A stretch of DNA of 64,000 nt from Bacteroidia bacterium (GCA_020852255.1 JADZBD010000002.1:209307-273306); one strand, 5' to 3'; shown: positions 43,340 through 53,083, numbered from the stretch's first letter. Notes: generated from the sequence alone by a model not told the origin. Translations and numbers: made by a program.

Positions 43340-44695
43340 TTGAAAAACGTATTTGACAATATTCTTGGTGCCATAGGGAACACACCGCTGATCCGGCTCA
43401 ACAAGATTGTGTCCTCTGTTCCTGCCACTGTCTATGCAAAAGTGGAAACCTTTAATCCGGGGAACAGTATCAAAGACCGAATGGCACTGAAAATGATTGA
43501 GGATGCCGAAAAAAAGGGGCTGCTCAAACCGGGTTATACCATTATCGAAGGAACAAGTGGCAATACAGGAATGGGACTGGCCATTGCTGCCATCATCAAA
43601 GGATACAAATGTATTTTCACCACCACGGATAAACAATCGAAGGAGAAAGTAGATGCCTTAAAGGCCTTCGGTGCAGAGGTTATTGTGTGCCCGACCGACG
43701 TGGACCCGGAAGATCCCCGCTCCTACTATAGTGTTTCATCCAGGCTCGTGAAAGATACACACAACTCCTGGAAGGCCAATCAATATGACAACCTCAGTAA
43801 TGCGCAGGCCCACTATGAATCTACGGGGCCTGAGATATGGGAACAGCTGGAGGGGAAGGTAGATCATCTCGTCGTGGGCGTAGGAACCGGGGGAACTATC
43901 TGCGGAACGGGAAAGTATCTCAAGGAAAAAAAACCAGACCTGAAAGTCTGGGGTATCGACACCTACGGTTCTGTATTTAAGAAGTACAAGGAAAAAGGGG
44001 AGTTCGATAAACATGAAATTTATCCCTATGTAACCGAAGGCATTGGAGAGGACTTTCTGCCGCAAAACGTTGATTTCTCGCTGATAGATCATTTTGAAAA
44101 GGTCACCGATCGTGACGCTGCGATCTATACTCGTGAAATCGTAAGACAGGAAGGAATATGGGTCGGAAATTCTGCCGGCTCAGCAATCGCCGGTTTACTG
44201 CAGCTCAAACACCGGTTCAAAAAAGGAGAAAATGTAGTAGTGATCTTCCATGATCATGGTTCGCGGTACATTGGTAAGATGTTCAATCCCGACTGGATGT
44301 GCGCGAAAGGCTATGAAACCGTGGAGGGCCCCACTGTAACAGACCTTGTTAAAGACAGAAAAAGTGAACTGCTGACCCTGGATATCGGTGAAAAAATATC
44401 CGCCGCTATCCGGATAATGACCGAAAGAGACTTTTCGCAGATTCCTGTAACCAAAGACAACCGAATCGTTGGAGCAATCAGTGAAAGTCATTTATACGCC
44501 TGCCTGATGAAAGATCCCGGATTGCGAAACAAAGATTTGTCTGCAATAATGGAAAAGGCCTATCCGTTTGTGGATATACATACTCCCGTGAAACTCCTCG
44601 CGCCCATGATCACCCCGCAGTGTCCCGCAGTTATCGTACGGGATTTCCCGAATGAAAAAACATACATTATCACCCGGTTTGATCTTATGAAGTGA
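43340..44695 (+). CDS. Cystathionine beta-synthase with C-terminal CBS pair
   Basis: PLP enzyme of transsulfuration (serine plus homocysteine to cystathionine); some members also form H2S or cysteine. The catalytic domain (about 1-320) shows IGNTPLIRLNK, the PLP-lysine in NPGNSIKDRMALKMI, EGTSGNTGMGLA and GVGTGGTICGTGKYL. Two CBS domains (about 335-451) follow. TTG at 43340 (MKNVFDNILGAIGNTPL) is used because a stop lies at 43319-43321 with no ATG between it and the conserved start. Confidence 0.88.
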   Translation: MKNVFDNILGAIGNTPLIRLNKIVSSVPATVYAKVETFNPGNSIKDRMALKMIEDAEKKGLLKPGYTIIEGTSGNTGMGLAIAAIIKGYKCIFTTTDKQSKEKVDALKAFGAEVIVCPTDVDPEDPRSYYSVSSRLVKDTHNSWKANQYDNLSNAQAHYESTGPEIWEQLEGKVDHLVVGVGTGGTICGTGKYLKEKKPDLKVWGIDTYGSVFKKYKEKGEFDKHEIYPYVTEGIGEDFLPQNVDFSLIDHFEKVTDRDAAIYTREIVRQEGIWVGNSAGSAIAGLLQLKHRFKKGENVVVIFHDHGSRYIGKMFNPDWMCAKGYETVEGPTVTDLVKDRKSELLTLDIGEKISAAIRIMTERDFSQIPVTKDNRIVGAISESHLYACLMKDPGLRNKDLSAIMEKAYPFVDIHTPVKLLAPMITPQCPAVIVRDFPNEKTYIITRFDLMK

Positions 44696-44698
44696 GTA

Positions 44699-45130
44699 TC
44701 AGTCCGTCACTGATACTTCGAGGATCTTGTCGCCCTGACTGATCTTATCAATCACTTCCAGTCCTTCTGTTACCTTCCCGAAACAGGTATGCACGCCGTC
44801 GAGGTGTGAAGTAGTCCGCCGGTCAATCACAATGAAAAATTGTGATCCTCCTGTATTCTTGCCGCGATGAGCCATAGAGAGCACACCCTTTTCATGGAAC
44901 TGCATCTTTGCATGCGTTTCACAGGGGATAGAGTAACCGGGACCGCCCGCCCCTGTGCCGTCCGGACAACCGCCCTGCAGCACAAAGCCGGGTATAACCC
45001 GGTGAAAAGTGAGTCCGTTATAAAAACCTTTTTTCGCCAGATCTGTGAAATTCTTTACGGTGACCGGCGTTTCCTTTTCGAAAAAAGATACCACCATGTC
45101 GCCCTTCTCTGTTTTAATTGTTGCTTTCAT
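44699..45130 (-). CDS. Cyclophilin-type peptidyl-prolyl cis-trans isomerase
   Basis: A 143-residue single-domain cyclophilin without signal peptide, so cytoplasmic. Visible signatures: [63 protein letters not shown] and [12 protein letters not shown]. Resembles PpiB. Convergent with the cystathionine synthase gene, 3 nt apart. A -7-like TACCTTCG lies at 45150-45157. Confidence 0.92.
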   Translation of the reverse strand: MKATIKTEKGDMVVSFFEKETPVTVKNFTDLAKKGFYNGLTFHRVIPGFVLQGGCPDGTGAGGPGYSIPCETHAKMQFHEKGVLSMAHRGKNTGGSQFFIVIDRRTTSHLDGVHTCFGKVTEGLEVIDKISQGDKILEVSVTD

Positions 45131-45185
45131 ATCAGAATAAATAAGGGAGACGAAGGTAATAAATAATGTTAATTATCTTCGGGAC

Positions 45186-45935
45186 ATGCGTATTGTATCG
45201 CTCGTTCCCTCGCTAAGCGAACTGCTGTTTTCGTTCGGACTCGACCGGGAAGTTGTTGGAATTACGAAATTCTGTGTTCATCCGCCGGAATGGTTTCGCA
45301 CCAAAGTAAGAGTTGGTGGCACCAAAGATCTCCACCTTCCGCTTATCCATTCACTCACTCCTGATCTGATCATTGCGAATAAAGAGGAAAACACAAAGGA
45401 ACAAATTGAAGAATTGCAGGAAGAATACCGGGTACTTGTCACAGATATCGATACGGCCCAGCATGCCCTGCAAATGATATCGGAAGTGGGAGCTGCTACA
45501 GGGCGGGCGGAAAAAGCAGCGGCACTGATCCGGAACATCCGGAAAGAAATGCAACTAACAGACAGCCTGCTGAAAAAAGATACTCCCCGCACATGCCTGT
45601 ACATGATCTGGAATGACCCATTGATGGCGGCAGGTGAACACACCTTTATCGGAAATCAGTTACTGCATGCCGGAATGCAAAACGTTATTACCGGCCATCA
45701 CCGAAGGTATCCTGTAATTACAGAAGAAGAAATACGGGCACTCTCTCCGGAATTCATTTTTCTGTCCTCCGAGCCCTTTCCCTATACCGAAAAACACAGG
45801 CATGAGTATCAAAAAAAGTTTCCTCTCAGTAAAATTGTATGTACGAACGGAGAGATGTTTTCCTGGTATGGTTACCGTATGTTACCGGCCGAGAAATATT
45901 TCCGGGAGCTGGTGAGCAACCTTAGAACTTCCTAA
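45186..45935 (+). CDS. BtuF-like (helical-backbone) metal/cobalamin-binding protein without signal peptide
   Basis: A 249-residue protein matching class III periplasmic-binding folds, with the BtuF-like opening RIVSLVPSLSELLFSFGL, PDLIIANKEENTKEQIEEL, and LYMIWNDPLMAAGEHTFIGNQLLHAG. No signal peptide or lipobox is present, so it is predicted to be cytoplasmic, which is odd for a substrate-binding protein. No permease or ATPase of this transporter type is adjacent. A link to cobalamin, which nrdJ needs, is possible but not shown. A -7-like TATCTTCG ends 4 nt before the ATG. Confidence 0.75.
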   Translation: MRIVSLVPSLSELLFSFGLDREVVGITKFCVHPPEWFRTKVRVGGTKDLHLPLIHSLTPDLIIANKEENTKEQIEELQEEYRVLVTDIDTAQHALQMISEVGAATGRAEKAAALIRNIRKEMQLTDSLLKKDTPRTCLYMIWNDPLMAAGEHTFIGNQLLHAGMQNVITGHHRRYPVITEEEIRALSPEFIFLSSEPFPYTEKHRHEYQKKFPLSKIVCTNGEMFSWYGYRMLPAEKYFRELVSNLRTS

Positions 45936-45957
45936 TCGTCTAATTTATAGTAATTTG

Positions 45958-45965
45958 TAACTTTG
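45958..45965 (+). promoter_or_regulatory. -7 promoter element TAACTTTG (leaderless arrangement)
   Basis: Exact TAnnTTTG ending 3 nt before the ATG at 45969. If the element spans -11 to -4, the start codon is itself the first transcribed codon. Confidence 0.55.
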
Positions 45966-45968
45966 AGC

Positions 45969-48257
45969 ATGCTCCTGAAACGGGCGACCTTCATCGTATT
46001 AATCATTCTGCTTTCACAAATGCTTCCTGCGCAGCGGGTTGGGCTTGTGCTGAGCGGTGGCGGAGCCAGTGCACTGGCTCATGTTGGAGTCTTGCGTGCT
46101 CTGGAGGAAAACGGTATTCCGATCGACTACATTACAGGTACTTCCATGGGTGCTATGGTTGGAGCGCTTTACGCCTGCGGCTATTCTCCTGCCGAGATTG
46201 AGGCCATGTACCTTTCGGAAAGCTTTCGCAGACAGGCAAAGGGCATCATGGATGAACAATATATCTATCATTTCAAACGCCACCCCGATAATGCCTCCTG
46301 GATCACCGTTAAGCTGGCACTTGATTCAAATATTGAAACCTCGCTTCCCACCAACCTTGTGAACCCGGTTCCGATTGACTTCTCACTCATGGAAATGATG
46401 GGTGCGCCGATTGCAGCCGCACAGTACAACTTCGACAGTCTGATGCTGCCATTCCGGTGTCTTGCGGCCGACATTGAAAATAAAAAGAGCATTGTGTTCC
46501 GGAACGGCGACCTTGGGAAATGTGTGAGAGCATCTATGTCTTATCCTTTCTATCTCAAACCCATCAGCATTGACGGAGTACTGCTCTTCGACGGCGGGAT
46601 CTACAACAACTTTCCGAGCAACACCATGTATGATGAATTTTTTCCTGATATCATCATCGGCAGTAATGTGTCCAGCAATGAACCCCCACCCAGCGAAGAC
46701 AATCTGATCTCGCAACTGAAGACCATGCTGCTGTCAAAAACAAACTTCGATGTTCTTTGCCAGAATGGCATTATCATTGAACCAAATGTATCCGGCATTG
46801 GTACATTTAATTTCGATCTGATCCGGCAATGCATAGACAGCGGATATACCGCAACTCTGCGACGGATCCAGGATATGAAGAAGTATATTCACAGAACAGT
46901 GAGTCCGGAGGAGATCGCGGCCAAGAGAGATCAATTCCGGAAAAAACAGATCCCCCTTAACTTCGACAAGATCAATGTTTCAGGAATCAACCGGGGAGCA
47001 TCACGCTATGTGAAGAATCACCTGGCTCGTCGTAACAAATTCACTTCCGTTGACAAACTGCGACCACTGTACTTTCACCTGGCAGCAGATGAACGGATCA
47101 AACAACTTTATCCCACAGCGAAGCTGAACCGCACATCCGGTCTCTATGAGCTGAACCTGGATGTAAAAAAAGAAAAAGAGCTGATCGCTCAGGTAGGTGG
47201 CAACTTCTCGAACCGGCCTATCAATATGGGTTTTCTTTCATTGCGGTACAATTACCTCGGAAGAATAGGTGTGAGTCTGACCGGAAATATTTATGCCGGC
47301 AAACTTTACGGTTCGGCTATGGGCAGTCTGAGACTGGAATTTCCGAACGTCATCCCCTTCTACTTTGAGGGTAACCTGATCTACAATCGGTTCGACTTCT
47401 TTAAAAGCAGCACAGCGTTTCTGGAAACCGCCCGTCCGCCCTACCTTATACAGTATGAGAGCTTCGGCGATGCGACTTTCGGATTTCCTGCAGGGAATAA
47501 GGGCAAACTGGAACTTTCAGGAAGTTATGCCGAAAATGCCCACTTGTATTACCGGAGCTCTTCCTTTACCGAGAAGGATACGGCCGACCGGACCAACTTT
47601 TATGTCTACACCGCCCAAATCACCTATGAACGGAACACCCTCAACAGAAAACAATACGCCAACGAAGGTGCTGCGTGGAAAGTATCCTTCCGTTACGTGG
47701 ATGGGGAAGAAACCTTTATTCCCGGCAGTACGGCCGTGGTGAAAGATACCGGATTCAATTATCACCAATGGCTCATACTGAAAGTAAATTTTGAAAAGTA
47801 CTTTAACACGGGAATTTTCTGGAAGCCCGGACTCATGGCTGAAGGCGTATTTTCCGGACAAACACTATTTAGCAATTATATTGCCAGCGTGCTTGCCGCC
47901 CCTGCATTCATGCCTACACCGGAAACAAAAACCCTGTTTCTGGAACGATTCCGGGCACATAAATATGCGGCTGCCGGCGTGAGAAACGTATTCGTTTTTA
48001 AACGCATCTTTGAATTCAGGCTGGAAGGATTCTATTATCTTCCCTACCAGCTGATCGTAGAAAACTCCACCACACAAGGGCCGGAATATTCCGAACCATG
48101 GAAAAACAGTTACATCATTGCCAATGCAAGCCTGGTTGCCAACACACCCATCGGACCGGTAAGTGTTGGCGGTAATTATTATCACAAAGAGAAGGAACCC
48201 TTCACCTTCCTCTTCCACTTCGGCTATATCATCTTCAATAAACGCTCGCTCGAATGA
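45969..48257 (+). CDS. Patatin-like phospholipase fused to outer-membrane beta-barrel (PlpD/BamA-like)
   Basis: A 762-residue exported protein. Signal peptide (1-21), patatin domain (about 22-310) with oxyanion loop GLVLSGGGASALAHVG, nucleophile Ser59 in GTSMG, and catalytic Asp in LLFDGGIYNNFP; then a POTRA-like region (about 320-400) and a C-terminal barrel of alternating strands ending FLFHFGYIIFNKRSLE. The layout matches PlpD-type autotransporters, in which the barrel anchors or secretes the lipase. ATG at 45969 is preferred over the in-frame TTG at 45963, which lies inside the -7 box. Confidence 0.88.
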   Translation: MLLKRATFIVLIILLSQMLPAQRVGLVLSGGGASALAHVGVLRALEENGIPIDYITGTSMGAMVGALYACGYSPAEIEAMYLSESFRRQAKGIMDEQYIYHFKRHPDNASWITVKLALDSNIETSLPTNLVNPVPIDFSLMEMMGAPIAAAQYNFDSLMLPFRCLAADIENKKSIVFRNGDLGKCVRASMSYPFYLKPISIDGVLLFDGGIYNNFPSNTMYDEFFPDIIIGSNVSSNEPPPSEDNLISQLKTMLLSKTNFDVLCQNGIIIEPNVSGIGTFNFDLIRQCIDSGYTATLRRIQDMKKYIHRTVSPEEIAAKRDQFRKKQIPLNFDKINVSGINRGASRYVKNHLARRNKFTSVDKLRPLYFHLAADERIKQLYPTAKLNRTSGLYELNLDVKKEKELIAQVGGNFSNRPINMGFLSLRYNYLGRIGVSLTGNIYAGKLYGSAMGSLRLEFPNVIPFYFEGNLIYNRFDFFKSSTAFLETARPPYLIQYESFGDATFGFPAGNKGKLELSGSYAENAHLYYRSSSFTEKDTADRTNFYVYTAQITYERNTLNRKQYANEGAAWKVSFRYVDGEETFIPGSTAVVKDTGFNYHQWLILKVNFEKYFNTGIFWKPGLMAEGVFSGQTLFSNYIASVLAAPAFMPTPETKTLFLERFRAHKYAAAGVRNVFVFKRIFEFRLEGFYYLPYQLIVENSTTQGPEYSEPWKNSYIIANASLVANTPIGPVSVGGNYYHKEKEPFTFLFHFGYIIFNKRSLE

Positions 48258-48859
48258 ACATAAAACTTGAGAACGCCGGCAAGCGATTTTCCTCCGAATG
48301 GATCTTCAGGGGCGTGAATGAAGAATTTGCAGCTGGAGAACGTTATGCAATCCTTGGAAGCAACGGTTCGGGAAAAAGCACGCTGGCTCAGGTGATCGGA
48401 GGATTTCTTAGTCTCACTGAAGGAAAAATACATACGGGTTTAGAAAGCGAAGCGCTGCCTCTGCAGGTCTCATTCACCTCTCCGTACCTGGATATTCCGG
48501 ATGAATTCACACCGGGTGAACTCAGCAAATTTCACTTCTCCATGCGCGCTTGTATCACCGGATTTTCTCCCGGCCAATTCGCGGAACTCACCGGTCTCTC
48601 CCACACAGGAAACAAACATATCAAAGCCTTTTCCTCCGGCATGAAACAACGAGTAAAACTTGGTCTTGCTATTTTTACCCGAAGCGAAGTTCTGATCGTA
48701 GACGAACCCTTCACCAACCTCGATACCGCCGGAAAACAATGGTTCAATGAAATGCTGGAAAAATTTCTGGGAAACCGTACCCTTTTCATCTGCTCCAACC
48801 ACCAGCCGGAAGAATACCAACTCTGCCGTGAACTGCTGGAGATGAAACAATGGAAATGA
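48254..48859 (+). CDS. ABC transporter ATP-binding protein, orphan
   Basis: A 201-residue ATPase with Walker A GSNGSGKST (about 37-45), signature FSSGMKQRVKLG, and Walker B VLIVDEPFTNLD. The Q-loop region is short. It overlaps the patatin gene by 4 nt, so the two are co-transcribed, but no permease gene is nearby. Small ABC2-type exporters often have a separate permease, which could be elsewhere. Confidence 0.88.
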   Translation: MNIKLENAGKRFSSEWIFRGVNEEFAAGERYAILGSNGSGKSTLAQVIGGFLSLTEGKIHTGLESEALPLQVSFTSPYLDIPDEFTPGELSKFHFSMRACITGFSPGQFAELTGLSHTGNKHIKAFSSGMKQRVKLGLAIFTRSEVLIVDEPFTNLDTAGKQWFNEMLEKFLGNRTLFICSNHQPEEYQLCRELLEMKQWK

Positions 48860-48966
48860 CACATCAGCCTGTTTTACAGGTACTTATACTAATTGGTTTG
48901 GCACAGGATTTGGGATAACTTTACAAAACAAGAGACACTGAGCCTCACTATTCAAACTGGTAACCG

Positions 48967-49785
48967 ATGAAATCGCTCCTCTTTCCCTCTCTTCTGATTG
49001 CACTCGCCGCATTTACAGGTAAACAGTCCGATCCCTTTCAGGAGATCAATTCCAACACCTTCAAACAAACCCTGCGCAATGTGGAGAATAAATCATTCCG
49101 CCGCGGTGAAAAACTTACGTACCGAATGCATTACGGGTTCATCGACGCCGCAGTTGCCACCCTGGAGATTACCGATGAGAACCGGAAGTTTGCCGACAGG
49201 AATACGTTGCACGTGGTGGGAATAGGAAAATCGAAGGGGTCGTTCGATCTCTTTTTCAAGGTGCGGGACCGGTACGAGACGTACATTGATGATGAGGCGA
49301 TTGTTCCCTGGGTATTTATCCGGCGCGTGGATGAAGGCGGATACAAGATCGAACAAAACCAGGTTTTCAATCACTTTAAAAAACAAGTGGATTCCGACGG
49401 AAAGATCTTTAGTACGCCCGACGGCATTCAGGATATGCTTTCGGCCTTCTATTACGCCCGCACTATGGATTTCGGCAACGCTAAAAAAGGTGACATTTTT
49501 TCAGTGCCTGCCTTTGTAGATAACGAATTTTGGGATCTGAAGATTAAATTCCTGGGAAGGGAGACGGTGAAAACGGACCTGGGAAGAATCAAGTGCCTGA
49601 AATTCTGCCCCATTGTTCAAAAAGGACGGATATGGAAATCGGAAGACGATTTGAGCATCTGGATTTCCGACGATGATAATCACGTTCCGGTGCGGGGACA
49701 GTGTGAAATTCTTTTTGGTTCCATCAAAATGGATCTGATCAGCGTGAAAGGCCTCGCATCCGATCTCCCCGTTGTAAAAAAGTAA
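48967..49785 (+). CDS. DUF3108 exported protein
   Basis: A 272-residue protein with signal peptide (about 1-18) and the DUF3108 core: FRRGEKLTYRMHYGFIDAAVATLEI, FDLFFKVRDRYETYID, DGIQDMLSAFYYAR, and GRIWKSEDDLSIWISDDDNHVPVRG. A periplasmic beta-rich fold is likely; the function is unknown. The preceding gap (48860-48966) has a -7-like TAACTTTA and no gene. Confidence 0.8.
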   Translation: MKSLLFPSLLIALAAFTGKQSDPFQEINSNTFKQTLRNVENKSFRRGEKLTYRMHYGFIDAAVATLEITDENRKFADRNTLHVVGIGKSKGSFDLFFKVRDRYETYIDDEAIVPWVFIRRVDEGGYKIEQNQVFNHFKKQVDSDGKIFSTPDGIQDMLSAFYYARTMDFGNAKKGDIFSVPAFVDNEFWDLKIKFLGRETVKTDLGRIKCLKFCPIVQKGRIWKSEDDLSIWISDDDNHVPVRGQCEILFGSIKMDLISVKGLASDLPVVKK

Positions 49786-49932
49786 AATTTCTTTCCACGG
49801 ATATAAACCCCGGTTTATCGACCGGTGCTTGCTATTGGTCTAATCCCTGCAACCTCTCCCGAAGAACTCCTGTCTTTATAACAAAGCCGTTCCTTCCGTT
49901 CTTTTTTTGTTCTTGCTGGCTCTTTTTCTGTT
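49786..49932. other. Intergenic gap between convergent DUF3108 and hemE genes, with hairpin and pyrimidine tract
   Basis: No gene seen. ATAAAC-CCCG-GTTTAT (49803-49818) can form a 6-bp hairpin but lacks a T-run. Bases about 49885-49945 are a pyrimidine-rich tract with repeated GTTCT units (CCGTTCTTTTTTTGTTCTTG, then CTGTTCTATCCTGTTCTTCC) running into the hemE 3' end. Confidence 0.4.
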
Positions 49933-50982
49933 CTATCCTGTTCTTCCCTGAAAGCGGAAATCCTTTACCGCATCAACAAACAACTTTACCTTACTTTTCT
50001 CAATATCCGGGTATAATCCGTGTCCGAGGTTGGCTATATGCCTGTGCGGACCATAAGCCCTGAGCATTTCCACCACTCCTTCAACAATTCTTTCTTCTGA
50101 AGCGTAAAGCAGGCAGGGATCGGCATTCCCCTGAAGTGTTATCCGGTCTCCCGTCATCGCGCGGGTCTCAGCAATGTCCATCGTCCAATCCATCGACATC
50201 ACATCACATCCGGTTTCCGTGATTTCTGAACGAACGAAATGAGCATCTTTTGGAAAAAGAATCACCGGAATCTTGAATCTGCGTTTAATCTCCCTGCAAA
50301 GCACGGTCAGGTAACGCAGGGAAAATTCGCGATACATGTCCGGACCAAGTATTCCGGCCCAGGAATCAAAGATCTGGACAATATCCGCACCAGCCTCTAC
50401 CTGTGCGGAGAGGTAATTCAGTGTGGAGGCGGTAATTTTTTCGAGGAGGGCGTGGGCGGCGGTGGGATTCGTATAAAGAAATTGCTTGGCTACCGAAAAA
50501 GTTTTCGAACCTTTTCCTTCCACCATATACGCCAGAAGCGTGAAGGGGGCGCCTGCGAACCCAATGAGTGGCACTCTCCCATTGAGTACTTTCTTCACCA
50601 GGGCGATGGCGTCGGTTACATATTTCAGCTCAGATCCGTCGGCCACGCGCAATAATTCAACATCCCTTTGCGTTCTTACTACGGCAGGAAAACGCGGACC
50701 CGTGGCCTCTGCCATTTCATAGGGAAGTCCCATGGCTTCCGGGATGACCAGAATATCTGAGAAAATGATTGCAGCATCCACACCGAAAATATCCACCGGC
50801 TGCACTGTTACCTCTGCAGCCAGCTCTGGTGTTTTGACGAGATGGATAAAACTGCCGGCTTTCTCTCGTACGGCCCGGTATTCAGGAAGCACCCTTCCGG
50901 CCTGCCGCATAAGCCAAACCGGTGTACGGGGAACCTCTTCGCCCCTGGCCACTCTCAACAGAAGATCGTTGCGGAAAATCAT
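49933..50982 (-). CDS. hemE: Uroporphyrinogen decarboxylase
   Basis: Converts uroporphyrinogen III to coproporphyrinogen III, the substrate of HemN encoded at 3577. A 349-residue barrel enzyme with the N-terminal signature [16 protein letters not shown] (about 20-35), [28 protein letters not shown], and [12 protein letters not shown] at 50982. Near-consensus -7 boxes at 50987-50994 and 50991-50998 lie close to the start, another short-leader case. Confidence 0.96.
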   Translation of the reverse strand: MIFRNDLLLRVARGEEVPRTPVWLMRQAGRVLPEYRAVREKAGSFIHLVKTPELAAEVTVQPVDIFGVDAAIIFSDILVIPEAMGLPYEMAEATGPRFPAVVRTQRDVELLRVADGSELKYVTDAIALVKKVLNGRVPLIGFAGAPFTLLAYMVEGKGSKTFSVAKQFLYTNPTAAHALLEKITASTLNYLSAQVEAGADIVQIFDSWAGILGPDMYREFSLRYLTVLCREIKRRFKIPVILFPKDAHFVRSEITETGCDVMSMDWTMDIAETRAMTGDRITLQGNADPCLLYASEERIVEGVVEMLRAYGPHRHIANLGHGLYPDIEKSKVKLFVDAVKDFRFQGRTG

Positions 50983-51050
50983 CCCGCAAAGAAACGTAAA
51001 ATACTAATGAGAAGGCCACTCTGATCACAAACCCTTATCTTTAACCTGAC

Positions 51051-52604
51051 ATGCAAAAAGTTCGAATTCTATGGGCCGATGATGAGATTGAACATCTCAA
51101 ACCCCACATTATCTTCCTTACTGAAAAAGGATATGAGGTTCTTACCGCTAACAGCGGAGATCAGGCGCTGGAATTGCTGGGAAAGTCGGAATTTGACATT
51201 GTATTCCTTGATGAGAATATGCCCGGTCTTAGCGGATTGGAGACGCTCAACCGGCTGAAAAACACCTTTCCTCAGCTCCCGGTAATCATGATCACTAAAA
51301 GTGAGGAAGAACGCATAATGGAAGATGCCATTGGATCCAAGATATCCGACTACCTGATTAAACCCGTGAATCCAAACCAGATTCTTCTTGCGCTAAAGAA
51401 GATTCTTGATAACAAACGACTGGTAAATGAAAAAACCAGCAGCGCCTACCAGCAGGAATTCCGGAGTATCGGCATGAGTCTGAGCGACCGGCTGGGCTGG
51501 GACGAATGGTGCGAAGTATACCGCAAGCTGGTATTCTGGGAACTGGAATTGGAGAAGAACAGAGATAAAAGCATGTTTGAAATCCTGGAAACCCAGAAGC
51601 AAGAAGCAAACCAGCTCTTTTCCCGTTACATAGAACGAAATTATACAGGATGGCTGCAGGGGAAGGTTTCCTCCCCTCCCGTTATGTCGCACGTGTTGCT
51701 GAAAAACAAACTCTTTCCGGCGCTGGAGGGATCATCTCCGGTTTTCTTTATCCTCATCGACAATCTGCGATATGACCAGTGGAAGATACTGGAACCCATT
51801 ATCAATGAGTATTACAAGGTGGAAAAGGAAAGTATGTTCATGAGTATACTTCCCACTGCAACGCAGTACGCCCGCAATGCACTTTTCGGGGGATTGCTCC
51901 CCTCCGAGATTCAAAAAAAATATCCCCAGTATTGGGTAAACGAGAACGAGGAAGGGAGTAAAAATCAGTTCGAAGAGCAATTGCTCGGAGAACAGCTTAA
52001 ACGCGCAGGAAAGAATATTAAATTCTCCTACCACAAAGTCCTGAATCATTCGTTCGCGAAAAAGGTTTCGGAAGGACTGAATAATCTGATGCAGAACAAA
52101 CTGAATGTGATTGTTTACAATTTTGTGGACATGCTTTCCCACGCCCGAACGGAAATGGAGGTGATTCGCGAACTGGCCGATGACGACAGTGCATACCGGA
52201 GTATCACTTTGAGTTGGTTTGAACATTCTCCGCTCCTTGACATCATCCGGCAGGCGTCCGAAAAAAAGGCCCGCCTTGTGATTACCACGGACCATGGCAC
52301 CATTAAGGTGAGTGATCCGGTGAAAATTGTTGGCGACCGCGAGGTCAATTCCAACCTGCGCTACAAAACCGGGAAGAGCCTGAGTTATGATAAAAAGGAA
52401 GTGTTTGAGGTGCGGAACCCGGAAGATATCTTTCTTCCCAGAATGAATGTAAGCTCGGCTTTTGTATTCACCCGGAACCGTGATTTCTTTGCCTATCCCA
52501 ACAACTACAATCATTATGTGAACTATTACCGTAATACGTTCCAGCACGGCGGGATTTCGATGGAAGAAATGATCATACCGTATATCAGTCTGAATCCGCG
52601 CTGA
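51051..52604 (+). CDS. porX: PorX-type response regulator with PglZ domain (T9SS regulator)
   Basis: A 517-residue two-domain protein. Receiver domain (about 1-125) with acidic pocket ILWADDEIEH, phospho-acceptor D54 (VFLDENMPG), T/K in MITKSEEE and Lys in YLIKPVNP. A C-terminal alkaline-phosphatase-like PglZ domain (about 200-517) has FFILIDNLRYDQWKILEP and VITTDHGTIKV. This architecture is PorX, which with PorY controls type IX secretion genes in Porphyromonas and Flavobacterium. A -7-like TATCTTTA ends 7 nt before the ATG. The stop overlaps tsaE by 1 nt. Confidence 0.93.
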   Translation: MQKVRILWADDEIEHLKPHIIFLTEKGYEVLTANSGDQALELLGKSEFDIVFLDENMPGLSGLETLNRLKNTFPQLPVIMITKSEEERIMEDAIGSKISDYLIKPVNPNQILLALKKILDNKRLVNEKTSSAYQQEFRSIGMSLSDRLGWDEWCEVYRKLVFWELELEKNRDKSMFEILETQKQEANQLFSRYIERNYTGWLQGKVSSPPVMSHVLLKNKLFPALEGSSPVFFILIDNLRYDQWKILEPIINEYYKVEKESMFMSILPTATQYARNALFGGLLPSEIQKKYPQYWVNENEEGSKNQFEEQLLGEQLKRAGKNIKFSYHKVLNHSFAKKVSEGLNNLMQNKLNVIVYNFVDMLSHARTEMEVIRELADDDSAYRSITLSWFEHSPLLDIIRQASEKKARLVITTDHGTIKVSDPVKIVGDREVNSNLRYKTGKSLSYDKKEVFEVRNPEDIFLPRMNVSSAFVFTRNRDFFAYPNNYNHYVNYYRNTFQHGGISMEEMIIPYISLNPR

Positions 52605-53041
52605 TGAATTCGTATCTTATGCCCACCGCGGAGGACGCGGAACGTATCGCCGGAGTACTGCTTCAAACATTTCCCGGCAGGCGAATCTGGCTACTGCAGG
52701 GTGATATGGGTGCCGGTAAAACCACCTTAATCAAGGGGTTTTGCAAAGCCCTCGGTGTTACAGGCTCCACCGGCAGTCCCACCTTTTCCATCGTAAACGA
52801 ATACCTCACCCCCGAAGGAAAACGGATCTGTCATTTCGATTTTTATCGCCTGAAGAACGAAACAGAAGCCCTGGATATAGGTGCTGAGGAGTATTTTTAC
52901 AGTGGCGATTATTGTTTCATAGAATGGCCGGAGAGGATTCCTGCCCTGATTCCGGAGGAGTCGGTTGCAGTGAAAATTGAAACCCTGGACGCCGTACGCC
53001 GCTTAAGCGCCGGGGCACCGGAAGAAATTCTCTCTTTGTAG
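52604..53041 (+). CDS. tsaE: tRNA threonylcarbamoyladenosine biosynthesis ATPase
   Basis: A 145-residue P-loop protein, Walker A GDMGAGKTTLIKGFC (about 30-44), then GSPTFSIVNEY, HFDFYRLK and FIEWPERI. It helps TsaB/TsaD make the t6A37 modification on tRNA. It starts at the last base of porX, a gene pair also common in Bacteroidota. Confidence 0.92.
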   Translation: MNSYLMPTAEDAERIAGVLLQTFPGRRIWLLQGDMGAGKTTLIKGFCKALGVTGSTGSPTFSIVNEYLTPEGKRICHFDFYRLKNETEALDIGAEEYFYSGDYCFIEWPERIPALIPEESVAVKIETLDAVRRLSAGAPEEILSL

Positions 53042-53075
53042 AGATCGGCAGGGGGCATGATTCCTCCTTTTTTCG

Positions 53076-53083
53076 TACCTTTG
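53076..53083 (+). promoter_or_regulatory. -7 promoter element TACCTTTG for ald
   Basis: Exact TAnnTTTG ending 12 nt before the ATG at 53096. It supports that start over the in-frame ATG at 53057, which lies upstream of the element. Confidence 0.55.

Noticed and set aside
49803-49818. Hairpin between DUF3108 and hemE as a terminator
   Set aside because: The stem is only 6 bp and no T-run follows on either strand.
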